Numbered from the stretch's first letter, positions 7,469 to 16,716 are shown. The stretch is DNA of 22,078 nucleotides from an uncultured Eubacterium sp. (GCA_910586045.1 CAJUIH010000059.1:1-22078); one strand, 5' to 3'. Numbers and translations: made by a program. Notes: a model not told the origin generated them from the letters alone.

Positions 7469-8540
7469 TCAGAAAACGAAAATACTGCACGTTTTAAAAT
7501 CCAGTGTTTATGCGGGGGCGGAACATGTGGCGGTGTCTATATGCAAAAGTTTGCAGGAACAATTTGCGTTTGCCTATGCTTCCGTTGACGGCGAAATTGC
7601 GCCTTATGTGAAAGGATCGGGTATATCCTTTTATCCGATGTCGGCATTTTCAATCAGGGAAGTAACAAAAGTATTGGAGCTTTATCAGCCGGATATTATC
7701 CATGCACATGATTTTTCTGCGTTTGTTGTTTGCGCGCTTGTAAAAAAAAACAGTCGTTTGATCGCCCATCTGCATCATAACCCGCCGTGGATTCAAAATT
7801 GGAATTATAAGGCGGCAGTCTGCAGGCTGCTTTTGGAGCGGGCAGACCGGATTTTGGCTGTTTCAAATGCCATTCTAGAGGAATCCGTTTTTTTTCATAA
7901 ACATCATACGAAAGTGCTGGTCGTACAGAACCCGGTCGATACGATGCGGATTCGCAAGATGGCGCAGGAATCAAATTCGGTTTCGGCGGATGTGCTGTTT
8001 GTCGGACGTTTGGTTCCGCCCAAAAATCCACTGCGGTTTATCCGCGTAGTGGGGGCTTTGAAAAAACAAAAACCGGATATTACGGCTGTGATGCTCGGCG
8101 ACGGGGAACTGGCTGTGGAATGCAGAAAGATGATAGGGAAAATGGGGCTGGAGCATACAATCTATATGGCTGGTTTTACCCGCAATCCTTATCCATTTAT
8201 GAAACAGGCAAAAATCATGCTGGTTACTTCCGATCTGGAAGGGTACGGCATCGCGGCGGCGGAAGCAGCCGTGTTAGGCACGCCGGTTTTAGCTGCGAAT
8301 GTGGGAGGCCTGCGCAGTATCTTTGGGGATTTTCCGCAGGCCTTGTGCGGCAGGCCTTTTTCTAATAAAGTGGGCAGCAAAAGGATAGAAGCGGATCTGC
8401 GGCGAAAGGCAGCGGTACTTTTGCGTGATCCATTACGATACGAATTATTCAAACAGGAAATGGAAAAGCGTGTATATGTGGAAGAAATCGACAGATATAT
8501 GGATAGGCTGGAATCTATTTATGGAGAGTTGGACAGATGA
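7461..8540 (+). CDS. GT4-family glycosyltransferase
   Basis: A 359-residue GT-B glycosyltransferase of family GT4. The start at 7461 is chosen because it overlaps the previous stop by 8 bases, has a GGGATGG site, and begins just before the usual KILHVLKSS strand. The frame is open 57 bases further upstream. Features: AGAEHVAVS (donor-side loop, residues 18-26), IIHAHD (79-84), HLHHNPPW, RADRILAVS (127-135), VQNPVD (155-160), FVGRLVPPKNP (180-190), LGDGEL, and the E-x7-E pair E260/E268 in EGYGIAAAEAAVLGTPV. No signal peptide is present, so it acts on the inner face of the membrane. The sugar transferred cannot be read from the sequence. Confidence 0.87.
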   Translation: MSNQKTKILHVLKSSVYAGAEHVAVSICKSLQEQFAFAYASVDGEIAPYVKGSGISFYPMSAFSIREVTKVLELYQPDIIHAHDFSAFVVCALVKKNSRLIAHLHHNPPWIQNWNYKAAVCRLLLERADRILAVSNAILEESVFFHKHHTKVLVVQNPVDTMRIRKMAQESNSVSADVLFVGRLVPPKNPLRFIRVVGALKKQKPDITAVMLGDGELAVECRKMIGKMGLEHTIYMAGFTRNPYPFMKQAKIMLVTSDLEGYGIAAAEAAVLGTPVLAANVGGLRSIFGDFPQALCGRPFSNKVGSKRIEADLRRKAAVLLRDPLRYELFKQEMEKRVYVEEIDRYMDRLESIYGELDR

Positions 8541-9529
8541 CGTTTTCGATCGCTTATGCATGTAATGATAATTATGCGTGTCAGACGGTTGTTTCGATGG
8601 TATCACTGTTTGAAAATAACCGTGCGCAGGATATGATCCTTTACTTGATTGAAGACCATATGAGCCGTAAAAATATTGCGCTGGCAAAGCAGGCGGCGGC
8701 AGCTTATGGCAAAGAATTGCGGATTGTACCGCTTGGACAGTTGTTGGAGGGGGATTTGAAAAGCGACGGACGCCATCCGGCTACGGTTTATGCGAAACTT
8801 TTTTTACATCGGATATGCGCGGCGGAGAGGATTTTATATTTAGACAGCGATACCGTGGTCGTTGGGCCGCTGCAGCCGCTATGGGAAATGGATTTTGCAG
8901 AGGATTTGATTGCCGGGGTGCAGATGCCGTATTCTGCGGAACTAAAAAAGAGGCTGGGCCTTGGCGTGCACGATTCCTATGTATGTGACGGCGTATTATA
9001 CATCCATTTGAAAAAATGGAGGGAACAGCATATGGAACAACGCTGTATGGAGTGGATTCATTCGCAAAACGGAAAGCCTTTGATGTGCAGCGAAGGGGTG
9101 GTAAATGCCGTTGCGAAAAAAAAGGTCCGGCTGTTGCCGCCGCAATATAATCTGATGTCCAGTATGCTTTTGTGGAACAGCGGGCAGATCAGACGGCTGT
9201 ATCTGGCGGCGGACTATTATACAGAACAGGAACTGGAACAGGCAAGGGAACGTCCGGTTGTTATTCATTACCTGGAGGAACTCTATATCAGGCCCTGGTT
9301 CGCAAACAGTGACCATCCTCTGAAGAATGTGTATGTATATTACTGGAAACGGGCCGGATTTTCTGCTGGACGGCGGACAGCGGATGGAAAACTGGCACTG
9401 CGGACGAAAGCTGTCCGGTTTTTGAATGCCAGTCTGCCGTTTGATTTGTTTCTAAGAATATATAGGATTGCAAAAAGGCAGGAATTACGAGATGGAAAAA
9501 AGTTATTTAAGCATCGCGGGGCTGATTAA
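8537..9529 (+). CDS. GT8-family glycosyltransferase
   Basis: A 330-residue retaining GT-A glycosyltransferase of family GT8, which includes galactosyl- and glucosyltransferases of surface glycans. Residues 1-30 (FSIAYACNDNYACQTVVSM) match the family start. The metal-binding DxD is D103-S-D105 in RILYLDSDTVVVGPL. VCDGVLYIHLKKWRE and VVNAVAKKKVRLLPPQYNL follow as in LgtC-like enzymes. The end VIHYLEELYIRPW carries the His and the Pro-Trp pair seen near the active site in this family. The start overlaps the previous stop by 4 bases (ATGA). The C terminus is basic with aromatic residues, which may aid membrane contact. Confidence 0.88.
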   Translation: MTFSIAYACNDNYACQTVVSMVSLFENNRAQDMILYLIEDHMSRKNIALAKQAAAAYGKELRIVPLGQLLEGDLKSDGRHPATVYAKLFLHRICAAERILYLDSDTVVVGPLQPLWEMDFAEDLIAGVQMPYSAELKKRLGLGVHDSYVCDGVLYIHLKKWREQHMEQRCMEWIHSQNGKPLMCSEGVVNAVAKKKVRLLPPQYNLMSSMLLWNSGQIRRLYLAADYYTEQELEQARERPVVIHYLEELYIRPWFANSDHPLKNVYVYYWKRAGFSAGRRTADGKLALRTKAVRFLNASLPFDLFLRIYRIAKRQELRDGKKLFKHRGAD

Positions 9530-10871
9530 GGCGCTGCTGTTATATACCGTAGGATTGGCGGTCTTTTATACAGCAGCACATCACCAGATCTGGTATACGT
9601 CCTATGACAGGCCGATCGAAGCAGGAAGCGGAACGGTAGGGGAAATCATTGACGGTAAAACGGTAAGGGGAGAATTGCGGTACGATGGAGATTATATCCG
9701 TGAAATTCGTGTCAAAGTCGGCACTTATGTTAGAAGCAATACGGGACGGCTTCAGTTTTGCCTTACAGGATCGGATGGCGGCATCGTCTGGCAGGAAGTT
9801 TATGATGTCTCGCAAATGGAAGATAATCAGGATTTTATACTGCATATCCGTCAAAAACTGCCAGGCAATTGTTCCCGTTATTTTTTGGCAATCGTAAGCA
9901 AGGGCTGCGCGCCGGGCAATGCAGTTACCTTATACACCAGGACGGGCAGCGATGAGCTGGCGGTAAGTATTTATGGGGATCGCATGCGGGAACACGCAAA
10001 ATATTTCTGGCTGTATGCCATGTTAGCCGCGGCAGCAGTTGCTTTGTGTTATGTGTACCAGATGAAACAAGAACGCGATGCAAAAACGTGTATGCTGCAT
10101 GCGATATGCCAGACGTTGGATACCTATCGTTTTATGATCAAGCAGCTCGTGTCCAGAGACTTTAAAACGAAATACAAACGCTCTGTTTTGGGTGCATTCT
10201 GGAGTTTTCTAAATCCATTGCTGACAATGGCGGTACAATACGTGGTCTTTTCTACCATTTTTCGAAGCAGCATTGATAACTATCCGGTTTATCTGCTCAG
10301 CGCGTCTATTTTATTTAACTATTTTACGGAATCAGTCGGCGGCGGCTTAGTATCCATTGTCGGAAATGCTTCGTTGATTTCAAAAGTATATGTACCCAAA
10401 TATATTTATCCGGTTACGAAAGTGCTGTCGACAGCGATTAACCTGTTGATTTCGATGCTCCCGTTGTTTGCAGTGGTATGGATGACAGGGGAGCCAGTAA
10501 CGGGTGCGTATGTGCTGCTGCCGTATGTGGTGGTATGTTTACTGCTGTTTTGTACGGGTATGTCGCTTTTTATGGCGGCCCTAATGGTATATTTTCGGGA
10601 TATGCAGTTTTTGTGGGGAATTGTCAGTCTGCTGTGGATGTATGCAACGCCGATGTTTTATCCGGAGGAAATTATCCCGGAACGTTTCCGGATGGTGCTG
10701 GACTTAAATCCGATGTACCATTATATTTCGTTTTTTCGGACGATTCTGCTGGAACATACATCGCCGCAAATGGGGGAATATCTGGTGTGCCTTGTATTTT
10801 CCCTAGTATTTTGTACGGCAGGCGCTCTATTTTTCAATCATTTTCAGAAAGACTTTGTGCTGTATTTGTAG
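9492..10871 (+). CDS. ABC-2 polysaccharide export permease with extra ectodomain
   Basis: A 459-residue integral membrane protein. The start at 9492 is preferred (AGGA 8 bases upstream); it overlaps the GT8 gene by 38 bases. Residues about 205-459 are a Wzm/RgpC-type ABC-2 permease: the amphipathic QLVSRDFKTKYKRSVLGAFW entry helix, six hydrophobic segments, and the RMVLDLNPMYHYISFFR segment before the last helices. Normal family members are about 260 residues. Here an added N-terminal part has a membrane segment (about 10-30), a beta-rich outer domain of roughly 140 residues and a second segment (about 175-195). It exports the lipid-linked polymer with the ATPase encoded next. The extra domain resembles the one at the start of the DUF2142 protein in this operon. 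Confidence 0.88.
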   Translation: MEKSYLSIAGLIKALLLYTVGLAVFYTAAHHQIWYTSYDRPIEAGSGTVGEIIDGKTVRGELRYDGDYIREIRVKVGTYVRSNTGRLQFCLTGSDGGIVWQEVYDVSQMEDNQDFILHIRQKLPGNCSRYFLAIVSKGCAPGNAVTLYTRTGSDELAVSIYGDRMREHAKYFWLYAMLAAAAVALCYVYQMKQERDAKTCMLHAICQTLDTYRFMIKQLVSRDFKTKYKRSVLGAFWSFLNPLLTMAVQYVVFSTIFRSSIDNYPVYLLSASILFNYFTESVGGGLVSIVGNASLISKVYVPKYIYPVTKVLSTAINLLISMLPLFAVVWMTGEPVTGAYVLLPYVVVCLLLFCTGMSLFMAALMVYFRDMQFLWGIVSLLWMYATPMFYPEEIIPERFRMVLDLNPMYHYISFFRTILLEHTSPQMGEYLVCLVFSLVFCTAGALFFNHFQKDFVLYL

Positions 10872-10919
10872 CAAATAAAAACGCACCGCCTCTGTGCGGC
10901 GGGAACAGGTGGACATACG

Positions 10920-13283
10920 ATGATAAAAGCCGAACATGTATCAATGAAATTCCGGGTAAATCAGGATCATGTAAACAGCCTAAAAGAATATGTAGTTGCA
11001 AAAGCGGCGCACAGGCTTAAATATAAAGATTTTTGGGTATTTCAGGATATCAGTTTTGAGATCAAAAAGGGACAGGTGGCAGGCATTATCGGAAAGAACG
11101 GGGCCGGAAAAAGTACGCTGCTTAAAATTATTTCCGGTATTTTGACACCGACAGCCGGACGGGTACAGCTAAATGGCCGTGTAGTACCGATGCTGGAACT
11201 TGGATCCGGGTTTGATTTTGAACTGACAGGCAGGGAAAATATATTTTTAAACGGTTCGATCTTAGGTTACAGCGAATCATTTTTAAAAGAAAAATACGAC
11301 GAAATCGTTGCGTTTTCCGAGTTGGAAGCGTTTATGGAAACACCGATCCGCAATTATTCTTCGGGTATGATGATGCGGCTGGCATTTTCTATAGCGACGG
11401 TCGTACAGCCGGAGATTCTGATTGTAGACGAGATCCTGGCAGTCGGTGACGAGTCGTTTCAAAAGAAAAGCAGACGCAGGATGCTGGAGCTAATGGGCGG
11501 CGGTACGACGGTATTGTTTGTTTCCCACAGCATAGCACAGATCCGGGAAATGTGCGACAGTGTGATCTGGCTGGAAAACGGGCGTTTGAAAATGCAGGGG
11601 GAAACCAAATATATCTGTGACAAATACCAGGCATCTATGGACCCGGACAAGGAATATGGAAACAGGCGCAGATCGGATGCACACCGAAACCTGTCGGATG
11701 TATTGTTTATTTACGGAAAACAGGATGACAAACAGGCATATGACTGGAGGGTGACCGGACAAAGGGAACAGCTTTTGGCCGGAGCGGTGCCGACGAATGA
11801 AATAGATATGGAAGATATTTGTCCGGATCTTGCAAAACTGTACCGGGTTTTTATTTGTGTGCGGTGCCAGGAAACAGAACGTATGCTCCAGTTTCTCCGG
11901 TATGCGAAAAGGTTACGGAAAACCGTCCTGTATGATTTTGCCGGACGCGGCCAGGATATGCAAATACCGGATCCGCAGGAATTGTTATATAAAAAGGCAA
12001 AATCCGAAAAACTGGACGGAGGGGTTATTGTATCTAATCCAATGCTGTTAGAACGATACAAAGAGGAAAGAATGGTATCCTACAATCCGCCAGCAGTAGC
12101 GGAACGCCTGCTGGAATATGCGTCGTGGGCCGTTTATGACCGTGACATACTCCCGTACTGTAATGCGGATGAACTTTCAGACGAGGAGCGGGTGAATTAT
12201 AACCGGGCTTTGGCCGAGCAAAGGAAGCATGCACAAGATGGAATGCGGATTGGCATGCAAGGATTTTTTACGTCCTTTGATTCGGATGGCGGGGAATATC
12301 TGGCGGCAGAATCCGCCGTTGCGGCATATGTACAGAGGGAAACACATTGTAAGGTGTTGATCTGGAATACCGCGGACTGGCATGCAATACAGAAAGCTTC
12401 GCCTCTGTCCGCGGATCGTCTGGTGCGGATGGAGCAGTCCGAACCAGAGGATTTGCTGCGCAGCTATGCACAGGCTGACGTTGTGCTTTTGACGGCGGCA
12501 GGAGAAGAATGGCAGGATAACGTATTGGAGACTTGGATTCTTGCCTCGCTGGTCAAAGTCCCGTGCTTTTGCATATTATCCAAAGATATGCGCATACCGC
12601 AGCCTTTGGTACATGGGAAAACGGTGTGGCTGTGTATGGATTTGGAAAAGGCAGCGATGCAGTTGCACCAATTACTGGTGCAAAAAGAGCTGCAAAAGCA
12701 GCTTGCCGAACAGGCCCATGCGTGTGTCCATGCCAAATATAGCTGTTTTGCATCGGGCAGCCGCTTTGGGCAGTTTATCCGAAAGATTTACCAGCCGAAC
12801 CTGGCAGTTCTTATTTCGGATCTATCCTGCAGCCGCAGTAATGCAGCACTGCGTCACGCCGCGGTTATGATGCGGCAGGGATCTGACATAACGGTGCTTG
12901 TAACTGGCAGGGGACAGGAAGATGTGGAATATGACGGGATCAAACTTCCGGTTGTGTCCAGGGATGTCATTTACTCTTATCAGTATTTTGATACCATGTG
13001 TGCATTTGATTGGAAATCTGTTCTATGGATGCAAAATTACGGGAATGTCGGCAGGCGCATTTATTTTGTACAGGATTATGAGCCGGATGATTACAAGCCC
13101 GGAAACCTCAAGCGTCTGCAGGCTGTCCAGATGTACCGTCCGCATACGCAAATCCAATTTGCGGCCGCGTCTGCCGGATGCCGAAAATGGCTGAAAGAGA
13201 AATTCGGACAGGACGCGCTGCTTGTAGGCGATACGCCACAGGAAATCAGGGAATTATACCGTAAGGACAGCCGCGAAGCCTGA
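10920..13283 (+). CDS. Wzt-type ABC ATPase fused to a degenerate glycosyltransferase module
   Basis: A 787-residue fusion. Residues 1-245 are a polysaccharide-export ATPase: Walker A GKNGAGKST (58-66), signature NYSSGMMMR (145-153), Walker B ILIVDE (166-171) and the switch His at 203, all intact. Typical Wzt proteins then carry a small beta-sandwich that binds the polymer. Here residues 258-787 instead match the next gene's glycosyltransferase: SDVLFI, RVTxQREQL, YRVFI, KTVLYD, ALVKVP-like SLVKVP, and a WsaF-like YFVQDYEPDDYKPG (715-728). Key parts look lost: DIDDL has become DFAGR, the KSENK acceptor-side motif is absent, and the final donor-binding domain after the NGID position is missing. 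It probably binds glycan rather than transferring sugar (inference). The ribosome site AGGTGG precedes ATG 10920. Confidence 0.85.
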   Translation: MIKAEHVSMKFRVNQDHVNSLKEYVVAKAAHRLKYKDFWVFQDISFEIKKGQVAGIIGKNGAGKSTLLKIISGILTPTAGRVQLNGRVVPMLELGSGFDFELTGRENIFLNGSILGYSESFLKEKYDEIVAFSELEAFMETPIRNYSSGMMMRLAFSIATVVQPEILIVDEILAVGDESFQKKSRRRMLELMGGGTTVLFVSHSIAQIREMCDSVIWLENGRLKMQGETKYICDKYQASMDPDKEYGNRRRSDAHRNLSDVLFIYGKQDDKQAYDWRVTGQREQLLAGAVPTNEIDMEDICPDLAKLYRVFICVRCQETERMLQFLRYAKRLRKTVLYDFAGRGQDMQIPDPQELLYKKAKSEKLDGGVIVSNPMLLERYKEERMVSYNPPAVAERLLEYASWAVYDRDILPYCNADELSDEERVNYNRALAEQRKHAQDGMRIGMQGFFTSFDSDGGEYLAAESAVAAYVQRETHCKVLIWNTADWHAIQKASPLSADRLVRMEQSEPEDLLRSYAQADVVLLTAAGEEWQDNVLETWILASLVKVPCFCILSKDMRIPQPLVHGKTVWLCMDLEKAAMQLHQLLVQKELQKQLAEQAHACVHAKYSCFASGSRFGQFIRKIYQPNLAVLISDLSCSRSNAALRHAAVMMRQGSDITVLVTGRGQEDVEYDGIKLPVVSRDVIYSYQYFDTMCAFDWKSVLWMQNYGNVGRRIYFVQDYEPDDYKPGNLKRLQAVQMYRPHTQIQFAAASAGCRKWLKEKFGQDALLVGDTPQEIRELYRKDSREA

Positions 13284-13325
13284 AAATATAGAATCAGTCT
13301 ATCAGATCAGAAAACAGGGGAAACT

Positions 13326-15650
13326 ATGGGTGAGATCAATACGTTAATCGAAAAATCAATCCAAACATGGAAAGACGACGGCCTGTCCATGGTGGTACGC
13401 AAGGCAGGGCGTTATCTTGCCAGCAGCAAAAAAGCACAGGAGGAGCAGCGGGGCCGTCCGGAACAAACCTTTTCGGATGTGTTATTTATCAATGGATGCT
13501 GTCTGCCGCACCCATCCAGATACCGGGTTACGCATCAAAGGGAACAGCTATGGGCTGCGGATGTATCGAATAACGAAGTATTTTATACACAGCTTACAAT
13601 GGAAATGGAACGGATGTACCGGGTATTTATTTTTTTCCGCTGTCCGTATACCGACCGGATCGGGGCGTTTATCAAAAAGGCAAAGGCGGACCACAAAACG
13701 GTTTTGTATGATATAGACGACCTGATGTTTGACCGGACGTATACGGATACGATTGCGTATGTGCAAAGCATGCCGGATGCCGAGCGTAATGCATATTACG
13801 AGGGGATTGCGGGGAATCAGAAAACGCTGCTTTTGTGCGACGGTGCGGTGACGACAACAGAAAGGCTCGCGGAGGAATTAAGGAAATATGTTCCTAAGGT
13901 CTATATTAACCGCAACGTGGCATCGGAAGAAATGCTGTATTTATCGCACCAGGCGTTGGAAAAAAAACGTACAATCGACGGGCAGCACAGTGGGAAAAGC
14001 CGGGGAGGAAAAAGCAGGAAAACATTTCGGAAAAAAGAGGGAAAGGCAAAAAAACAGATTCGGACAGAAAAAAGACAGCCGGCAATGAAAAAAAATGTGT
14101 CGAAACAACAGGTGCGTCTGGGGTATTTTAGCGGAAGCATCACCCATAATGCAGATCTCCAAATGATTTTGCCGGTGTTGGTAAAGCTGATGGACCGCTA
14201 TCCCGGTTTGTCGCTTTTTATTGGCGGCGAACTGCAGTGCCCGCCGCAGCTTGCACGTTTTGGAAAACGCATCGAACGATTCCAGTTTGGAGACTGGCAT
14301 ACTTTGCCGGAAAAGATTGCTGCTGTGGATATCAATTTGGCGCCGCTGGAACAGACGGTTTTTAATGAAGCAAAGTCGGAAAATAAATGGATCGAAGCAG
14401 CTCTTGTAAAAGTGCCTACGGCGGCAAGCCGTGTCGGCGCGTTTGCGCAAATGATGGAAGACGGCGTTACGGGAGTACTTTGCGCAACGCTGGAAGAATG
14501 GGAGAAAAAATTGTCCAGGCTGATTGAGGATGCTGCCTTGCGCAAAAAGATCGGAAACCATGCCTATGAATACTGCCGTAGCTATTGTACAAGCGTATAT
14601 ACAGCAGCCCGGTTTGCCGCCTATATCCGCAGTACGATGACGCCGAATATCGCAGTGATACTGCCGGTACTGCAGATCAGCGGGGGCGCTTTGGTAGCAC
14701 TAAAGCACTGCGCTTTGCTAAAGCAGGCGGGGTATGACGTGACCGTCATTAACCAGGGGAGCGAGACAGACCGTATTGTGCGGCAGGACGGTATAACTAT
14801 AAATGTAGTGAATTACTGGCAGGTCAGTATTGCCGCCTATTTGGATAAGGCTGTGGCGACCTTATGGAGTACGGTGCGGCTGTTGGAAGAATATGCGCGG
14901 ATTGGGCAGCGGTATTATCATGTACAAAATTTTGAAACGGATTTTTATCAGCCGGGAAACAGTTTTAAAATCGATGCGAACCGGACCTATTGTACAAGGC
15001 TGCCGTTACGTTATATTACGATATCCAAATGGTGTCTCGGCTGGCTGGAAGATACATACGGGAAACAAGCGGGCTATGCGCCGAATGGAATTGACACTGC
15101 GCGTTTTTATCCGGTACGCCGTAATTGGAATGGCAGGAAACGGCGCATTTTAATAGAAGGAAACAGTGAGGACTATTACAAAAATGTAGACGAAAGCTTT
15201 CGGATTGCAGAGCGTCTGGATCCGGACCGGTACGAGATTTGGTATCTGTCTTATCAGGGAAAACCAAAAGAATGGTACCATGTGGACCGTTTTTTTCACA
15301 AAGTTCCATATGCCAAGGTGGCGGACATTTACCGCCAGTGTGATATTTTGATTAAATCAAGCAGGCTGGAAAGCTTTTCCTATCCGCCGTTAGAGATGAT
15401 GGCGACCGGAGGGTTTGTCGTTGCGGCGCCGAATGGCGGAAATGTGGAATATCTGCGGGATGGAGAAAATTGCCTGTTTTATACACCCAAACATTTGCAG
15501 ACGGCGGTGCAGGCGGTTGCGCGGATTACGGATGAGCCGCAGCTTAGGGAGCGGCTGTATGAAAATGGGATTGCAACAGCAGCCGCGAGGGATTGGGAAA
15601 AAATCCGGGGCAGCATTTTGCGGTTGTATGGTGCGGGTGAGGAAAAATGA
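13326..15650 (+). CDS. Double GT-B glycosyltransferase with WsaF-like C-terminal half
   Basis: A 774-residue protein with two GT-B units. Residues about 49-435 form the first: SDVLFING, KTVLYDIDDLMFD (124-136), a Lys/Arg-rich linker (about 211-262), LGYFSGSITHN (265-275), and KSENKWIEAALVKVP (350-364). Residues about 440-774 form the second, resembling the WsaF rhamnosyltransferase: NIAVILPVLQISGG, YHVQNFETDFYQPG (531-544), PNGIDTARFYP, and an E-x7-E pair E682/E690 in ESFSYPPLEMMATGG. One polypeptide may therefore add two sugars in turn, as bifunctional polymerases of ABC-exported glycans do. Rhamnose as the donor is only suggested by the WsaF likeness. A strong AGGGG site precedes ATG 13326. 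It is the intact relative of the tail of the ATPase just upstream. Confidence 0.85.
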   Translation: MGEINTLIEKSIQTWKDDGLSMVVRKAGRYLASSKKAQEEQRGRPEQTFSDVLFINGCCLPHPSRYRVTHQREQLWAADVSNNEVFYTQLTMEMERMYRVFIFFRCPYTDRIGAFIKKAKADHKTVLYDIDDLMFDRTYTDTIAYVQSMPDAERNAYYEGIAGNQKTLLLCDGAVTTTERLAEELRKYVPKVYINRNVASEEMLYLSHQALEKKRTIDGQHSGKSRGGKSRKTFRKKEGKAKKQIRTEKRQPAMKKNVSKQQVRLGYFSGSITHNADLQMILPVLVKLMDRYPGLSLFIGGELQCPPQLARFGKRIERFQFGDWHTLPEKIAAVDINLAPLEQTVFNEAKSENKWIEAALVKVPTAASRVGAFAQMMEDGVTGVLCATLEEWEKKLSRLIEDAALRKKIGNHAYEYCRSYCTSVYTAARFAAYIRSTMTPNIAVILPVLQISGGALVALKHCALLKQAGYDVTVINQGSETDRIVRQDGITINVVNYWQVSIAAYLDKAVATLWSTVRLLEEYARIGQRYYHVQNFETDFYQPGNSFKIDANRTYCTRLPLRYITISKWCLGWLEDTYGKQAGYAPNGIDTARFYPVRRNWNGRKRRILIEGNSEDYYKNVDESFRIAERLDPDRYEIWYLSYQGKPKEWYHVDRFFHKVPYAKVADIYRQCDILIKSSRLESFSYPPLEMMATGGFVVAAPNGGNVEYLRDGENCLFYTPKHLQTAVQAVARITDEPQLRERLYENGIATAAARDWEKIRGSILRLYGAGEEK

Positions 15651-16716
15651 ATGTACGAAGAAAAAAGAATCCTGTGAACGGGATCAGAAACAAACTTTGC
15701 CGACTCGCCTATCGTCTGCCAGTACTGCGCGCATTGGCATGCCGGATGGCAGAATTGGAAAGAAAGAATGAACAATTGTCTGCATACTGCGCAAAGCTGC
15801 AGGAAAAAAGCGACGGTTTGGATTACCGGATCGATGACGTATATCACCAAATATTTTTAAATCAAAAAGAGATGAGCCAGTGCTGGTATCGACTTTTGCC
15901 AAGGGATCAGTATCCGGAGGCTCTAAAAGAATGGTATTTGCGTGAAACGGGAAAAAAGCTGGATTTGGAACATCCGATTTCATTTAACGAAAAAATACAA
16001 TGGATAAAATTATATGGGTTAAATGAAAAATGTACGCAATTGGCGGATAAATATGCAGTACGCGACCACATTGCAAAAGTACTTGGCAGAGAATATCTGA
16101 CAGAGTTGTATGGCGTATGGGATACGTTTGATGCGATCGATTTTGAGCGATTGCCAAAGCAGTTTATTTTAAAGGCGACACATGGGAGCAGCATGAACCT
16201 GATTGTAACGGACCGGGCTTCTTTTGACCGGGTACAGGCAGAAAAACAGTTCCGGCGGTGGCTATGTACGGATTATGCGTTTTATACCGGATTTGAACTG
16301 CATTACAGTGCGATCCCGCGCAGGATTATCGCGGAAGAATATCTGCAGCATCCATGCGGGGGGGGGGGCTGGCGGAATACAAGGTCTATTTGTTCCATGG
16401 AAAACCGGAATATATTGCGTATTATGAAGATACGGCAGAAGGCAGGATGATGGCGTGCTTTGATCCGGAATGGAACCGTCTCCCGTATCTGCTGAAAGGA
16501 TATCTGCGGGCAGGAGAAATCAAAAGGCCCCCGCAGCTTGCAGTGATTTTGGATTTAAGCCGGCGTTTGGGCAGGGAATTTTTGTTTCTGCGTGCGGATT
16601 GGTATCTGGTAGACGGAAGTGTAAAGTTCGGTGAAATGACATTCACACCTGGCTCCGGTATTCTTGAGCGGGATTTAGAGCTGGACCGTGCTATGGGGGC
16701 GCGGCTGCATTTGTAG
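15647..16716 (+). pseudogene. TupA-like ATP-grasp protein, frame broken in a G11 tract
   Basis: Two abutting frames together make one TupA-type ATP-grasp protein of about 356 residues. The first (15647-16450, 267 codons) has a basic head, a likely coiled coil (about 25-75), then the family core: ISFNEKIQWIKLYG, LADKYAVRDHI, LPKQFILKATHGS and RIIAEEYLQ. It loses homology after HPCGGGG. The expected continuation, AEYKVYLFHGKPEYI through FGEMTFTPGSG, lies in another frame ending at 16716. The break is the run of 11 G at 16358-16368; 9 or 12 G would restore the frame. TupA from alkaliphilic Bacillus is tied to teichuronopeptide synthesis, so addition of an amino acid to a sugar acid is plausible. 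It may be phase variable, dead, or a read error. The start overlaps the previous stop by 4 bases. Confidence 0.85.
16358..16368 (+). repeat. Poly-G tract of 11 bases inside the ATP-grasp gene
   Basis: Eleven consecutive G, flanked by C on both sides, exactly at the point where the reading frame changes. Homopolymer runs of this length are prone to slippage during replication, transcription and sequencing. As written, the gene is off. Confidence 0.95.

Noticed and set aside
16354..16716. The second half of the ATP-grasp gene as an independent gene starting at ATG 16354
   Set aside because: That ATG is an incidental out-of-frame triplet next to the G run, and the encoded sequence is the natural C-terminal half of the preceding ATP-grasp domain.
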